NCBI GenBank assembly: GCA_050258815.1
Contig: JBLMZM010000238.1
Coordinates: 11,308 to 75,307 of the forward strand
Source of the DNA: JAAXKN01 sp050258815
Lineage (GTDB): Bacteria > Bacteroidota > Ignavibacteria > Ignavibacteriales > SURF-24
Length of the DNA: 64,000 bases
Direction of reading: 5' to 3'
Shown here: positions 34,914 through 44,244 of the stretch, in pieces
Position numbering within the stretch: the first letter of the stretch is position 1
Layout: each line of letters opens with the position of its first letter
The notes under the pieces: generated by a model
What the model saw: the letters and a program-made list of their open reading frames with translations, nothing else
The model's database searches: none
Told to the model about the DNA's origin: nothing
Translations under genes and position numbers: made by a program

Positions 34914-36302
34914 ATGACAAACAAAAAATATTTGAACAGTGATGAGGCAGCTGAACTGATTACACAGCTGGGACTTGAATTTGCAGTTGTGCATAATTCC
35001 GGGTCAGAATATCCGCCTGCAGAAATCTATCCTCTTGCCCCCAGAGTCCTGACTCCTCAGAATGAACTTGCAGCAATTGTTATGGATATGGATGGTACCA
35101 CTACAACGACAAAAGAGCTTTGCATGCATTCGCTGGAATTCACTGTCAGAAGTATCAGCGGACGCGATACAAAAGAGCTGTGGCATGGTCTGGATCCAAT
35201 CATAGACTATCCGAACCTGCTTAACAATGCTCCTGAAAACCAGGTCAGGTTCCTCGTACAGCGCTACTATAATTTTATTAAACCGGATTTCCTCAAAGAG
35301 GCATACGTAAATGCTGTACTCTGGATGCTCATACTAAGTCATAATGAGGACCGGAAAAAAGAAGTAAGAAATAACCTGATCCTATTGGGAGGCGGAGAAA
35401 TGCTTTCCGACGGCAAGCTGGAAGAATACATTGTGCAAAAGGAATTCAACAGGTATAATTCTAATATAATTACAAACTATTTCCTTCATAAATACGGGGA
35501 AAGACTGCTCCTGAACAACTTTGCCAGTATTTCTGTTGCTGCACTGGCAATATACTATAAGCGCTATCAGCAGCTGCTCGAAATAATTAAATACGGTGAG
35601 GGGGCTAACCTGTCAGAAGAACTACTGGGCAGCAGTGAAAGATTTCTTATCGAACCTATGCCGGCCATCCCCCTGTTCCTGTGTCTGATCAAAGGCTGGC
35701 TTGGAGATGATATTCTTGATCTGTTCGGGGATCTGAATGAAAAGTTTAAGGCAAAGAACAGTCAGGTCTATCTGATACACGACATTGAAGCAGCCAGGCA
35801 AAAGCTCCTTAACCTGAGCAGAATATTCGCCCGGAAACCAGTTAAGGTTGCAATTGTTACTTCAGCCACGGGTTATGAGGCAAATATCATAATGACCGAA
35901 TTGTTTAATGTTGTTTCACATCAGATCAGAAGATGGAAGATCCCCTCAGAAAAAAAGAATTTCATACTCGAAAAATTTTCCGATTACAGAAAAGTTTACG
36001 ATATCTTCATCACGGCTGATGATGTCAGCAAGATCCGGCTAAAACCGCATAGAGATCTTTACAGTACTGTCTTAAACAAGCTGGAAATTCCAAAGCAGAA
36101 TCTGCACCAGATTCTGGGATTTGAGGATACTGAAAGCGGAATCATTGCCATGCGGGCCTCAGGCATCGGATTGTCAGTTGCACTCCCCTATTCCAAGAAT
36201 ATTCCCCAGGATCTTTCCCAGGCAGCTTTTGTTCTGCAGGGCGGTATTCCCGAAGCGTTGCTGAATTATAATCTGTTTATTACGAAGGAAGTTCAGGAAT
36301 AA
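34914..36302 (+). CDS. HAD-superfamily hydrolase with large cap/insert
   Basis: A 462-residue HAD enzyme. Motif I is AIVMDMDGTTTT (near residue 55), motif II is IVTSATGYEAN (Ser/Thr near 320), and the late motif IV is LGFEDTESGIIAMRASGIG, which matches the beta-phosphoglucomutase-like subfamily (FEDSxxGIxAAxAAG). A long helical insert of about 200 residues separates motif I and motif II, much larger than the ordinary cap. The first 45 residues have no recognised fold. The aldose-epimerase gene follows 68 bp later, so a role in sugar-phosphate handling is likely. The ribosome-binding site is weak. Confidence 0.75.
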   Translation: MTNKKYLNSDEAAELITQLGLEFAVVHNSGSEYPPAEIYPLAPRVLTPQNELAAIVMDMDGTTTTTKELCMHSLEFTVRSISGRDTKELWHGLDPIIDYPNLLNNAPENQVRFLVQRYYNFIKPDFLKEAYVNAVLWMLILSHNEDRKKEVRNNLILLGGGEMLSDGKLEEYIVQKEFNRYNSNIITNYFLHKYGERLLLNNFASISVAALAIYYKRYQQLLEIIKYGEGANLSEELLGSSERFLIEPMPAIPLFLCLIKGWLGDDILDLFGDLNEKFKAKNSQVYLIHDIEAARQKLLNLSRIFARKPVKVAIVTSATGYEANIIMTELFNVVSHQIRRWKIPSEKKNFILEKFSDYRKVYDIFITADDVSKIRLKPHRDLYSTVLNKLEIPKQNLHQILGFEDTESGIIAMRASGIGLSVALPYSKNIPQDLSQAAFVLQGGIPEALLNYNLFITKEVQE

Positions 36303-36370
36303 AATAATTGTGGTTTTTTTCCTGATTTGTTGGTAAAATAGGGCATAATAAAAAATATTTGGAGCTTTTT

Positions 36371-37390
36371 TTGAGCAGATTTATTTATTCAGAAGGGAAA
36401 TTCGGCAAATTCGAGACCATAATACTCAAGGATACCGCACTGGGTACTACTGCCGAAATCGCCTTGAGAGGAGCAACTCTTCTTAATTACTTCATTCCTG
36501 TAGCTGGAGGCCTTTTCAATATACTTGATGGATATGCTACTCCCCAGGAACTCGAAGAACAGAGCGGTGCCCGTTCATGCATCATGGCTCCCTTTTCAAA
36601 CAGAATTGAAGATGGGTTTTATGAATTCGGAGATATGCAGCACCAGATGGTTAACCCTGTTAATCCCGCAAGAGAGGTAATACACGGTTTTGCAAGAGTG
36701 ATCAATTTTAACATAAAAAACGTTGAACCGGGTGATGAAGGTATTACACTGACACTTTATACAGATCAGATAAGATCGAATTTATTCAAAGGATATCCGT
36801 ACTCAGTTGACGTGGAAGTCAGATTTACTCTTTCTGTGGATAAGCTGAATGTGGAAATTACAGGGCATAATAAAGGCGAGGAACCGGCACCCTTCGGCTG
36901 CGGATGGCATCCCTACTTCAGGACTTCTGAAAAGGGTGTCGATCATCTCATTCTTAATATTCCGGCCGATAGCATCATTGCTGTAGATGAAAGATATCTT
37001 CCGCTAAAAGGCAACGATGCTTATTTGCCAGTAGATGAAGATCCCGAAGCTGATTTCCGCCCCTGTAAGGATATAACTAAAAATGTTATTGGTGACAGAG
37101 AAGTAAATTATTGTTTTGCTTCTTTAAAGGCTGATAATGACGGTTTGATAAGATCATCGATCAAGGATCCTGAAAATGGACTGCAGATTACCGTATTTCA
37201 GAGGGGAGGCGTATTTTATGCTTATTCGGCTGATGGCGTAAAGTTCCGCCCGAGAAAATCGATTGCCCTGGAACCTGTTCAGTTTATGACCAATGCCTTT
37301 AACCGCCCCGAATTGAAAGACAAGCTTTCTCTCAATCCGGGCTCATCTGTTACGTTCAGTTTTGGCGTTCAAATCACTAGCAAAAAATAA
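36371..37390 (+). CDS. Aldose 1-epimerase (galactose mutarotase-like)
   Basis: A 339-residue beta-sandwich epimerase from TTG 36371, preceded by GGAG with 6 nt spacing; the frame opens 12 bases earlier at another TTG. Conserved residues: Asn and Arg in MAPFSNRIEDG, His in VIHGFAR (acid), His in CGWHPYF, and Glu in ALEPVQFMTNAFN (base). These fit the galM/aldose epimerase family. It interconverts anomers of aldose sugars. The gene follows the HAD hydrolase in one orientation and probably shares its transcript. Confidence 0.85.
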   Translation: MSRFIYSEGKFGKFETIILKDTALGTTAEIALRGATLLNYFIPVAGGLFNILDGYATPQELEEQSGARSCIMAPFSNRIEDGFYEFGDMQHQMVNPVNPAREVIHGFARVINFNIKNVEPGDEGITLTLYTDQIRSNLFKGYPYSVDVEVRFTLSVDKLNVEITGHNKGEEPAPFGCGWHPYFRTSEKGVDHLILNIPADSIIAVDERYLPLKGNDAYLPVDEDPEADFRPCKDITKNVIGDREVNYCFASLKADNDGLIRSSIKDPENGLQITVFQRGGVFYAYSADGVKFRPRKSIALEPVQFMTNAFNRPELKDKLSLNPGSSVTFSFGVQITSKK

Positions 37391-37410
37391 ATTCCGATTA
37401 TACATCCTTC

Positions 37411-37438
37411 AGGCCGGATATCTTATCCGGCCTCTTTC
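37411..37438 (+). terminator. Terminator after the aldose epimerase gene
   Basis: A 9-bp perfect GC-rich stem (37411-37419 with 37425-37433) is followed by CTTTC. Its T tract is short. Confidence 0.7.
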
Positions 37439-37609
37439 AATAAACTACTTTAGCTTTTCAGATTACATTTGGTCTTTAATTTACAATCCAGTAATTTAGG
37501 ATACTATTTTTTTCCACTAATGGAATTATAATTTTTTCCCATAAATTTGACGCGTTTTTGCGCGTCATACTTTTACAAACGGATTAATAATTAACTTTAA
37601 GGATAATAA

Positions 37610-38770
37610 TTGAAGAAAATTGCTGTAATATTTGGAACCCGGCCCGATACGATTAAAATGGCTCCCATAATTTTGGAATTAAAAAAGCAGAATAAATACT
37701 TTGAATTACTGACAATCGCAACGGCACAGCATCGCCAGATGCTGGATCAGGTACTTCAGGTTTTTGACATAAAACCCGACTATGACCTGAACATTATGCA
37801 ACCCAAACAGACACTCGCTTCGATAACAAAAAATACGATCGAAGAACTGGATAAGGTCTTTGAAAAAGAAAAACCAGATATGGTGCTGGTACAGGGTGAT
37901 ACAACCACAACATTCGTTGGAAGTCTTGCCGCATTTTACAGGCAGATTCCCGTGGGACATATTGAAGCGGGCCTGCGCACAAATGATAAAGCCAACCCTT
38001 TCCCTGAAGAGATAAACAGAAGGCTGACCAGTTCGATCACCGAGCTTCATTTTGCCCCCACCGAAACAGCCAAAAAAGCCCTGCTCAAGGAAAACATTAA
38101 ACCTTCGGATATCTTTGTAACAGGTAATTCTGTAATCGATGCTTTAAAGATTTCAGTAAAGAAAAACTATAATTTTTCGATAATGAGACTAAATGACCTG
38201 ATTAAGCAAAAGAAAAGAATAGTATTACTTACTATGCACCGCAGGGAGAACTGGGGAGTTCCTATGCAGGGGGCCTGTAATGCGGTAAAAAAACTGGCGG
38301 AAACGTATCCTAATATAAATTTTGTTTTTCCGGTCCACCTTAATCCCATTGTAAGGGATATTGTATATCCGACTCTGGGAAATACCGGGAACGTACACCT
38401 GATTGAACCGCTGGACTATATGGATTTTGTCAATTTAATGGCAAAATCACACCTGATCATAACTGATTCAGGTGGTGTTCAGGAAGAAGGTCCTCATTTC
38501 GGTATCCCCATTCTGGTTTTGAGAAAGGTTACTGAACGCCCTGAAGCCGTAAAGTACGGAACAGTAAAATTAGTTGGTCTGGATGAAAACAAGATTTATT
38601 CTACCGCTAAGAAACTACTGGATGATAAAACATCATACGACAAAATGGCCTCGGCAGTTAATCCCTACGGAGATGGACTGGCTGCAAAGAGGACTGTTCA
38701 GATAGTCAAGAACTATTTTGGTTTATCCAAAGCTGCCGTTAGCGAGTTCACACCCCGTGGCGGTAAGTAA
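37610..38770 (+). CDS. wecB: UDP-N-acetylglucosamine 2-epimerase (non-hydrolysing)
   Basis: A 386-residue enzyme of the WecB/MnaA family. Diagnostic features are IAVIFGTRPDTIKMAP at the N-terminus, QGDTTTTFVGSLAAFYRQI, GHIEAGLRTND, LTMHRRENWG, the Rossmann block HLIEPLDYMDF, and ITDSGGVQEEGPHFG. It converts UDP-GlcNAc to UDP-ManNAc. The start is TTG 37610 with AAGGA seven bases upstream; the product begins MKKIAVIFG. A terminator separates it from the downstream exopolysaccharide-like operon, but the neighbourhood suggests it could supply a precursor. No wecC (UDP-ManNAc dehydrogenase) is in the window. Confidence 0.95.
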   Translation: MKKIAVIFGTRPDTIKMAPIILELKKQNKYFELLTIATAQHRQMLDQVLQVFDIKPDYDLNIMQPKQTLASITKNTIEELDKVFEKEKPDMVLVQGDTTTTFVGSLAAFYRQIPVGHIEAGLRTNDKANPFPEEINRRLTSSITELHFAPTETAKKALLKENIKPSDIFVTGNSVIDALKISVKKNYNFSIMRLNDLIKQKKRIVLLTMHRRENWGVPMQGACNAVKKLAETYPNINFVFPVHLNPIVRDIVYPTLGNTGNVHLIEPLDYMDFVNLMAKSHLIITDSGGVQEEGPHFGIPILVLRKVTERPEAVKYGTVKLVGLDENKIYSTAKKLLDDKTSYDKMASAVNPYGDGLAAKRTVQIVKNYFGLSKAAVSEFTPRGGK

Positions 38771-38796
38771 CAGGTAAGTCTAAGATTTAAAGCATT

Positions 38797-38829
38797 TTGT
38801 CCCTGATTCTTTCAGGGACAAGTTTTTTT
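38797..38829 (+). terminator. Rho-independent terminator of wecB
   Basis: A perfect 10-bp stem (38797-38806 with 38812-38821) is followed by G and eight T residues. It is a strong signal that ends the wecB transcript before 38962. Confidence 0.92.
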
Positions 38830-38961
38830 TAGTTATTCAGAGCCGGCATATCAGGAATAATTTTTGCAGACGTTTTAATTGCATGTTCAGTCACTGACTG
38901 TCATTAAAGCTACTGCTATGCCCTTTATTAAATTGTATACCTTCACAAAAACATTGAAAAT

Positions 38962-41900
38962 ATGAAAAGTCACAAATTATTTATTTTACTTTTATTTGCC
39001 CTGTTTATTACTTCGATTCATTCTGCTGCAGAAAACGGCCAGCGTAAAAAAATACTGATCCTTGCACAGGGTAATACGGATTTAAGAAATTTTGCAATGG
39101 GCGATGCCAGACAACTGGGGGCCCTGCTGGGGCATTTTAATACTGAGACAACTATTAAAGGGGTAAACGACTATAAATCCAAAGAATTAAATAACTATGA
39201 TTATACTTTCTATATAGGATTTTATGTCAAGAATTCAGTCCCCCAAAGATTCCTTGATGACGTAATAAAAACTGATAAGCCGGTTATATGGTTAAATACG
39301 GGAATGATCGAATTCTCAAAAAGTTATAACCTCAAAAGCAAATATGGATTCAGTGTTTCACGAATAGACTCACTTAGCGAGTTCGACATTGTAAGATCAA
39401 ATAAAAAGAGTTTTACAAAAGGTGAAACCAAGAATAACATAATTGATATTTCAGACCGGAAAAAAGTAGAGGTTCTTGCAACTGCAACCTCTACAAAAAA
39501 ACGGCTGGAAACACCCTATATCATCAGGTCACAAAACCTCCTCTACTTTGCCGATTGCCCCTTTTCTTATGCAAATGAAACAGACAGATATCTTCTGTTT
39601 GCTGATATGCTGCATGATATATTACATGAAGAGCATGAAACTTCACATTCGGCCATTTTAAGAATTGAAGACATTAACCCGACTGACAGTCCTGATAAAA
39701 TCCGTGACGTCGTAGATGTATTGTCTGAACGCGGCATACCTTTCCTCATAGGTGTAATCCCTTTCTACGTTAACCCTGGTGATGGCACCAGGCTTAGCCT
39801 TTCTGATAAACCTGATCTGGTTGATGCCATAAAATATGCGGTCAAAAACGGGGGTTCGATCGTAATGCACGGATCCACACACCAGTACAGGGGTATTACG
39901 GCTTCCGACTTTGAATTCTGGGATGAGAATACCGATAAACCAATTAAGAACCAGAATGAGGCAGATATCAGAAAAAAAATTGAAATGGGCATTCAGGAGT
40001 TTATGAAAAACGGACTTTACCCAATTGCATGGGAAACTCCTCATTATACAGCCTCTTTCCTTTTATATAAAACAATTGGAAGCTATTTCAGTGCTTCTGT
40101 TGAACAAAGACTCGCACTGGAAAATTCAGAATACAGCCAGTACTTTCCATATATAATCAATAAGGATCTATTCGGACAAAAGATTTATCCCGAGAACCTG
40201 GGATATATTCCCCTGGACAAAGATATTAACGTCAGCAGGAAATATGTTCAGAATATAATTAAGGGTGCAAAAACAAACCTAAACGTCAGAGATGGTTTTG
40301 CAGCATGCTTTTTCCACTCTTTTCTGGATGTTGAACTACTGAAGGAATTAGTGGACGGTATTCGGGGACTCGGTTATACCTATATTGATCTCAAGGATCA
40401 GAATAACTGGGTTAAAACGAAAGACAGAATAATTCTTACAGGAAATCAGAATTTTTCACTTAAACTTAATGACCAGTATCTCACTGAATCGTATTTCGAT
40501 GCCAAGGGAGAAATTCAGAAGAAAATTATTTCCGATAAAAAGCTCAGCGGAAATTTTTCCAAAACTGTAAAACTTGCTCCGGGAGAGCTTTATAAGGCCG
40601 AACCAATTGAATTTAAGGAATATGAACCTACTTTCACTGAAAAGCTTTACAATACCGGGGCAAAATTTTATAATAACTTGTTCAAATTGGAGGAACACTG
40701 GAAAAATGCTCACGTGGCGGTTCTGTGGAACCATTACGCAAAAGGAGCGGCATACAACGACCAGTCCTCCATGACATCCGTTTTTACCAGCGTGAATATC
40801 AGCGTGGATACAATATTTACCGGAGACCCGATAAACCTATCGCGCTATAATCTTCTGCTGGTCCCCTATGCCTCTGTTGATTCCCTGCAGCCGAAGGATT
40901 ATGACCTTATCACACACTTCGTTGAGAATGGCGGAAACCTGATTACTGATACAAAAAATGAGCTTGCCTCAGAATTAGGGATTAAATTCAGTAATACCCG
41001 GGTCAAGGTTCATGGTATAAGAGATAAGTATTTCCCGGAAGAAAGGATATTCTGGAAGGAAGCTGAATTAATAAATAAATTTGATGCCGACAAAATAGAT
41101 GAGGTTTTTTCAGTTGATGACCTCAACGGGACACCGGTTGAAATAGGAAGAAAATTCGGCAAGGGAAAAGTGATCTTTATAGCTTCATGGTTTGATCCCC
41201 ATTCACAGCATGGATACAGTCTTTATCCTTTCATGCTTGAACACGTCAGGAAATATTTCCAGATCCGTCCCTCCGTCAGAAGGGATAACATGGAAGTATA
41301 CTTTGACCCGGGGTTCAGACACACTATCAGCACGGAGAACCTTGTTAAACAGTGGGTCCAACAGGGTATCAGAATTATACACGTTGCAGGCTGGCATAAG
41401 TATCCCAAATATACTTACGATTATAAAAAACTCATCGAACTGGCTCACGCAAACGGAATATTAGTCTATGCATGGCTTGAACCTCCCCAGGTCAGCCTTA
41501 AATTCTGGAAGGATCATCCGGAATGGAGAGAAAAAAACTTTAAGGGAGAAGACGTCAGGCCCTCATGGCGCTACCCTGTAGCATTAACCGACCCTGAATG
41601 TGTTAAGGCAATGACAGAAGAATTTAAAAAGTTTTTGTACTCTTATGATTTCGACGGAGTAAACTTAGCAGAATTATATTTTGAAGCCGCAAAGGGGCTG
41701 GATAATCCCAACTTGTTTACACCAATGCATATCTCGGCTCAAAAGGAACTCAGGCAAAAATATAATATTGACCTTAAGAAAGTATTTACACCAGGATCCG
41801 GTTATTACTGGAAAAACAATTCTTATGTTAAGAATACCATTACCGAATACAGAATTAATAAAATAAATGAGGTTTATTACACCCTGCTGAATGCATTTTC

Positions 41901-42903
41901 TGAAATTGCGCGCTCAAAGAAAGGGTTCCAGCTCATTGTTACAGCAATGGATAGCTATGGCTCACCTGAGCTCAGAGAATATATCGGCGTGGATATGAAC
42001 AGAATCATCGGTCTGCAGAAGAAGTTTAATTTCCTGCTGCAGGTGGAGGATCCTCAGAACCTCTGGTCAACCGATCCCATGCGCTACGTTGAGATCGGCA
42101 GAAAATATAATTCCCTGATCGGTGACAGCACAAAACTGCTGCTCGACCTGAATATATTATCCTTCAGATCCAGGGATTCGCTCTTTACTCCTTTCCCTAC
42201 TTTAATTCAGACAGGTACAGAAAGCTTCCTGATGGTAAAAGCCGCTTCAATTGGCGCTCCCAGGCTAACCATATACGCTGAATCAAGCGTTAATCCGCAG
42301 GACCTTTTCTTCTTTCCTTACGCGTTGGCCAGCAGGGTCGAATATCATTTTACAGGTGATGGTTATGATGTGAACTCCCCCTACTCTTTTAACATGAGAC
42401 TGCCTGATGACGTGAAGGAAATACTTCTGGACGGCAATCCTATTGCGCCTTCAAGAAATAACTCTTACCTGATTCCTGCGGGCAAACATTTAATTAAACT
42501 GAACCGGGATATTACCAATACGTTCTCAACTCATGAACTGCAGACAAGAATAATGTCCTTTACCGGGAACCTGCTCTCGGTATCATATGGCATGCAAGGC
42601 ATTAAGTTTGAATATGAATCTGAAACCCGTACGCTCATATCCCTTAACCGTGAGCCCACAAGCGTCAGAATCGACGGCAGAGAATATCAGTTTTCGGTTA
42701 TGAAAGGCAGCGACTGCTATAGCATTTTCCTGCCCACCGGAAAGCACAAGATCGACCTTGTTGCAGGTAACGCTTTTTCTTATGGTATCAATCTCACCAG
42801 CTTGTGGTCATCAACGGGAATAGCCATTTTTGGCTCTGTTGCAATCATGATGCTGGTAGTTATGTATGTTTCATTAAAAGTTTATAAACGGAAATACAAC
42901 TAA
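38962..42903 (+). CDS. Giant exported polysaccharide deacetylase (DUF2334) plus glycosidase-like protein with C-terminal membrane anchor
   Basis: A 1313-residue protein with signal peptide at 1-22. Residues 27-210 form an alpha/beta domain of unknown role. About 230-490 is a DUF2334/CE4-like deacetylase: ILRIEDINPTDSP gives acidic residues and VMHGSTHQY gives the H-x(3-4)-H zinc pair. About 580-760 is a Rossmann/GATase-like domain (HVAVLWNHYAKGAAY; ENGGNLITDTKNEL). About 770-1090 is a TIM-barrel glycosidase-like domain (NMEVYFDPGFRHTIS; GILVYAWLEPPQVS; YDFDGVNLAELYFEA). A beta-rich tail ends in a transmembrane helix (SVAIMMLVVMYVSLKVYKR). Deacetylase followed by glycosidase is the order seen in PgaB. 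The enzyme likely edits a polymer secreted by the next gene's synthase. The specific polymer is unknown. Confidence 0.75.
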   Translation: MKSHKLFILLLFALFITSIHSAAENGQRKKILILAQGNTDLRNFAMGDARQLGALLGHFNTETTIKGVNDYKSKELNNYDYTFYIGFYVKNSVPQRFLDDVIKTDKPVIWLNTGMIEFSKSYNLKSKYGFSVSRIDSLSEFDIVRSNKKSFTKGETKNNIIDISDRKKVEVLATATSTKKRLETPYIIRSQNLLYFADCPFSYANETDRYLLFADMLHDILHEEHETSHSAILRIEDINPTDSPDKIRDVVDVLSERGIPFLIGVIPFYVNPGDGTRLSLSDKPDLVDAIKYAVKNGGSIVMHGSTHQYRGITASDFEFWDENTDKPIKNQNEADIRKKIEMGIQEFMKNGLYPIAWETPHYTASFLLYKTIGSYFSASVEQRLALENSEYSQYFPYIINKDLFGQKIYPENLGYIPLDKDINVSRKYVQNIIKGAKTNLNVRDGFAACFFHSFLDVELLKELVDGIRGLGYTYIDLKDQNNWVKTKDRIILTGNQNFSLKLNDQYLTESYFDAKGEIQKKIISDKKLSGNFSKTVKLAPGELYKAEPIEFKEYEPTFTEKLYNTGAKFYNNLFKLEEHWKNAHVAVLWNHYAKGAAYNDQSSMTSVFTSVNISVDTIFTGDPINLSRYNLLLVPYASVDSLQPKDYDLITHFVENGGNLITDTKNELASELGIKFSNTRVKVHGIRDKYFPEERIFWKEAELINKFDADKIDEVFSVDDLNGTPVEIGRKFGKGKVIFIASWFDPHSQHGYSLYPFMLEHVRKYFQIRPSVRRDNMEVYFDPGFRHTISTENLVKQWVQQGIRIIHVAGWHKYPKYTYDYKKLIELAHANGILVYAWLEPPQVSLKFWKDHPEWREKNFKGEDVRPSWRYPVALTDPECVKAMTEEFKKFLYSYDFDGVNLAELYFEAAKGLDNPNLFTPMHISAQKELRQKYNIDLKKVFTPGSGYYWKNNSYVKNTITEYRINKINEVYYTLLNAFSEIARSKKGFQLIVTAMDSYGSPELREYIGVDMNRIIGLQKKFNFLLQVEDPQNLWSTDPMRYVEIGRKYNSLIGDSTKLLLDLNILSFRSRDSLFTPFPTLIQTGTESFLMVKAASIGAPRLTIYAESSVNPQDLFFFPYALASRVEYHFTGDGYDVNSPYSFNMRLPDDVKEILLDGNPIAPSRNNSYLIPAGKHLIKLNRDITNTFSTHELQTRIMSFTGNLLSVSYGMQGIKFEYESETRTLISLNREPTSVRIDGREYQFSVMKGSDCYSIFLPTGKHKIDLVAGNAFSYGINLTSLWSSTGIAIFGSVAIMMLVVMYVSLKVYKRKYN

Positions 42904-42921
42904 GAGGGAAATTAATTTATT

Positions 42922-44244
42922 ATGTCAGTATTAGAAGTCGATTTAAGCTTTTTGTTTGTTGTAGCAGTCATTCTTATATGGTTTATGATCGCTTACCAGT
43001 TCATATTGACTGTTTATGGCTATTTTAACTATATAAAATCGCTCAAGGAAAAAAAGGAAGTAGACGAGAATGATTATGATCTTCCTTCGTGTACGATTCT
43101 CATCCCGGCCCACAATGAAGATAAGGTCATAGGAAATACTATTGAAGCCATGCTTAAGCTGAACTATCCCGAAGACAAGCTGGAAATAATAGTGATTAAC
43201 GACGGATCCAAGGATTCTACCAAAGATATCATTGAGTACTACGCAGCCAGGGATAAGCGCGTCGTTTTATACGACGTACCTAAAGGCGAAGGCGGGAAAG
43301 GAAAATCAAGGGCTCTGAATCTGGGAATTAAACAGGCTAAGTCTGAAATCATAGCAATCTATGATGCCGATAATACTCCTGATCCGAATGCCCTCAGATA
43401 TCTTGTTATCCAGCTTATATCTCATAAGGAGCTGGGAGCAGTTCTTGGGAAATTCAGGACAGTAAATAAAAATACTAACCTGCTTACCCGCTTTATTAAC
43501 ATCGAGACTCTTAGCTTTCAATCAATGCTCCAGGCCGGAAGATGGCAGATGCACAGGATCGCTACTTTACCTGGCACCAACTTCGTGATGTGGAGTTCAC
43601 TCATAAATAAACTGGGAGGCTGGGACGAGGATGCTCTTACAGAAGACTCTGAGCTCAGCATCAGGATTTACCAGGAAGGTTATAAGATAAAATTCATTCC
43701 CTACTCCATTACTTATGAACAGGAACCCCAGGAATGGAAAGTCTGGATCAAACAGCGTATGAGATGGGTACGGGGCAACAACTATGTTATAGCCAAATTT
43801 TTCAAACATATACCGAAGTTCAAGAATAAGAGACTGGCCTTTGATCTGTTGTATAATCTTTCGTTGTATTATGTATTTTTTGCCGCGATACTGATTTCAG
43901 ACGTTCTATTCATTATTAGTGCGGCAAATCTCGTAAGTATTGCACTTCCCGGGCCTTATACTTTCGTCTGGATCATGGCATTCTTCCTCTTTATTCTCGA
44001 AATCACTCTGGCAATATCCTTCGACGAGGAAGAAAGCTTCAGTAAAGTATTTCTAATAATACTTAGCTACTTCTCCTACTGCCAGCTGTGGATATATATA
44101 GTCATCAAGGCAATATGGTCGGAATATATTAAAAAAGAAAAGAGAACATGGGATAAAACAGTCAGATTTGACGTAAAGAATGCGCCAAAGCTGCCTATAA
44201 AAGAGGAAGCAAAAGATGTTGAAAATGAGTTACAGACTAAATGA
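42922..44244 (+). CDS. Processive family 2 glycosyltransferase, membrane synthase (PgaC/BcsA-like)
   Basis: A 440-residue GT2 synthase. An N-terminal transmembrane helix (about 12-38) leads to the catalytic domain: TILIPAHNEDKVIG, IIVINDGSKDST, the D-x-D motif in AIYDADNTPD, the catalytic TEDSELSIRI, and QRMRW (the Q-x-x-R-W of processive synthases). Two to four C-terminal membrane helices (about 300-400) would form the translocation channel. This is the plan of polysaccharide synthases such as PgaC and BcsA. The next gene starts within its last 29 bases. No PilZ domain or PgaD partner is seen. It probably polymerises an N-acetylhexosamine, given the upstream deacetylase and wecB. Confidence 0.88.
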   Translation: MSVLEVDLSFLFVVAVILIWFMIAYQFILTVYGYFNYIKSLKEKKEVDENDYDLPSCTILIPAHNEDKVIGNTIEAMLKLNYPEDKLEIIVINDGSKDSTKDIIEYYAARDKRVVLYDVPKGEGGKGKSRALNLGIKQAKSEIIAIYDADNTPDPNALRYLVIQLISHKELGAVLGKFRTVNKNTNLLTRFINIETLSFQSMLQAGRWQMHRIATLPGTNFVMWSSLINKLGGWDEDALTEDSELSIRIYQEGYKIKFIPYSITYEQEPQEWKVWIKQRMRWVRGNNYVIAKFFKHIPKFKNKRLAFDLLYNLSLYYVFFAAILISDVLFIISAANLVSIALPGPYTFVWIMAFFLFILEITLAISFDEEESFSKVFLIILSYFSYCQLWIYIVIKAIWSEYIKKEKRTWDKTVRFDVKNAPKLPIKEEAKDVENELQTK

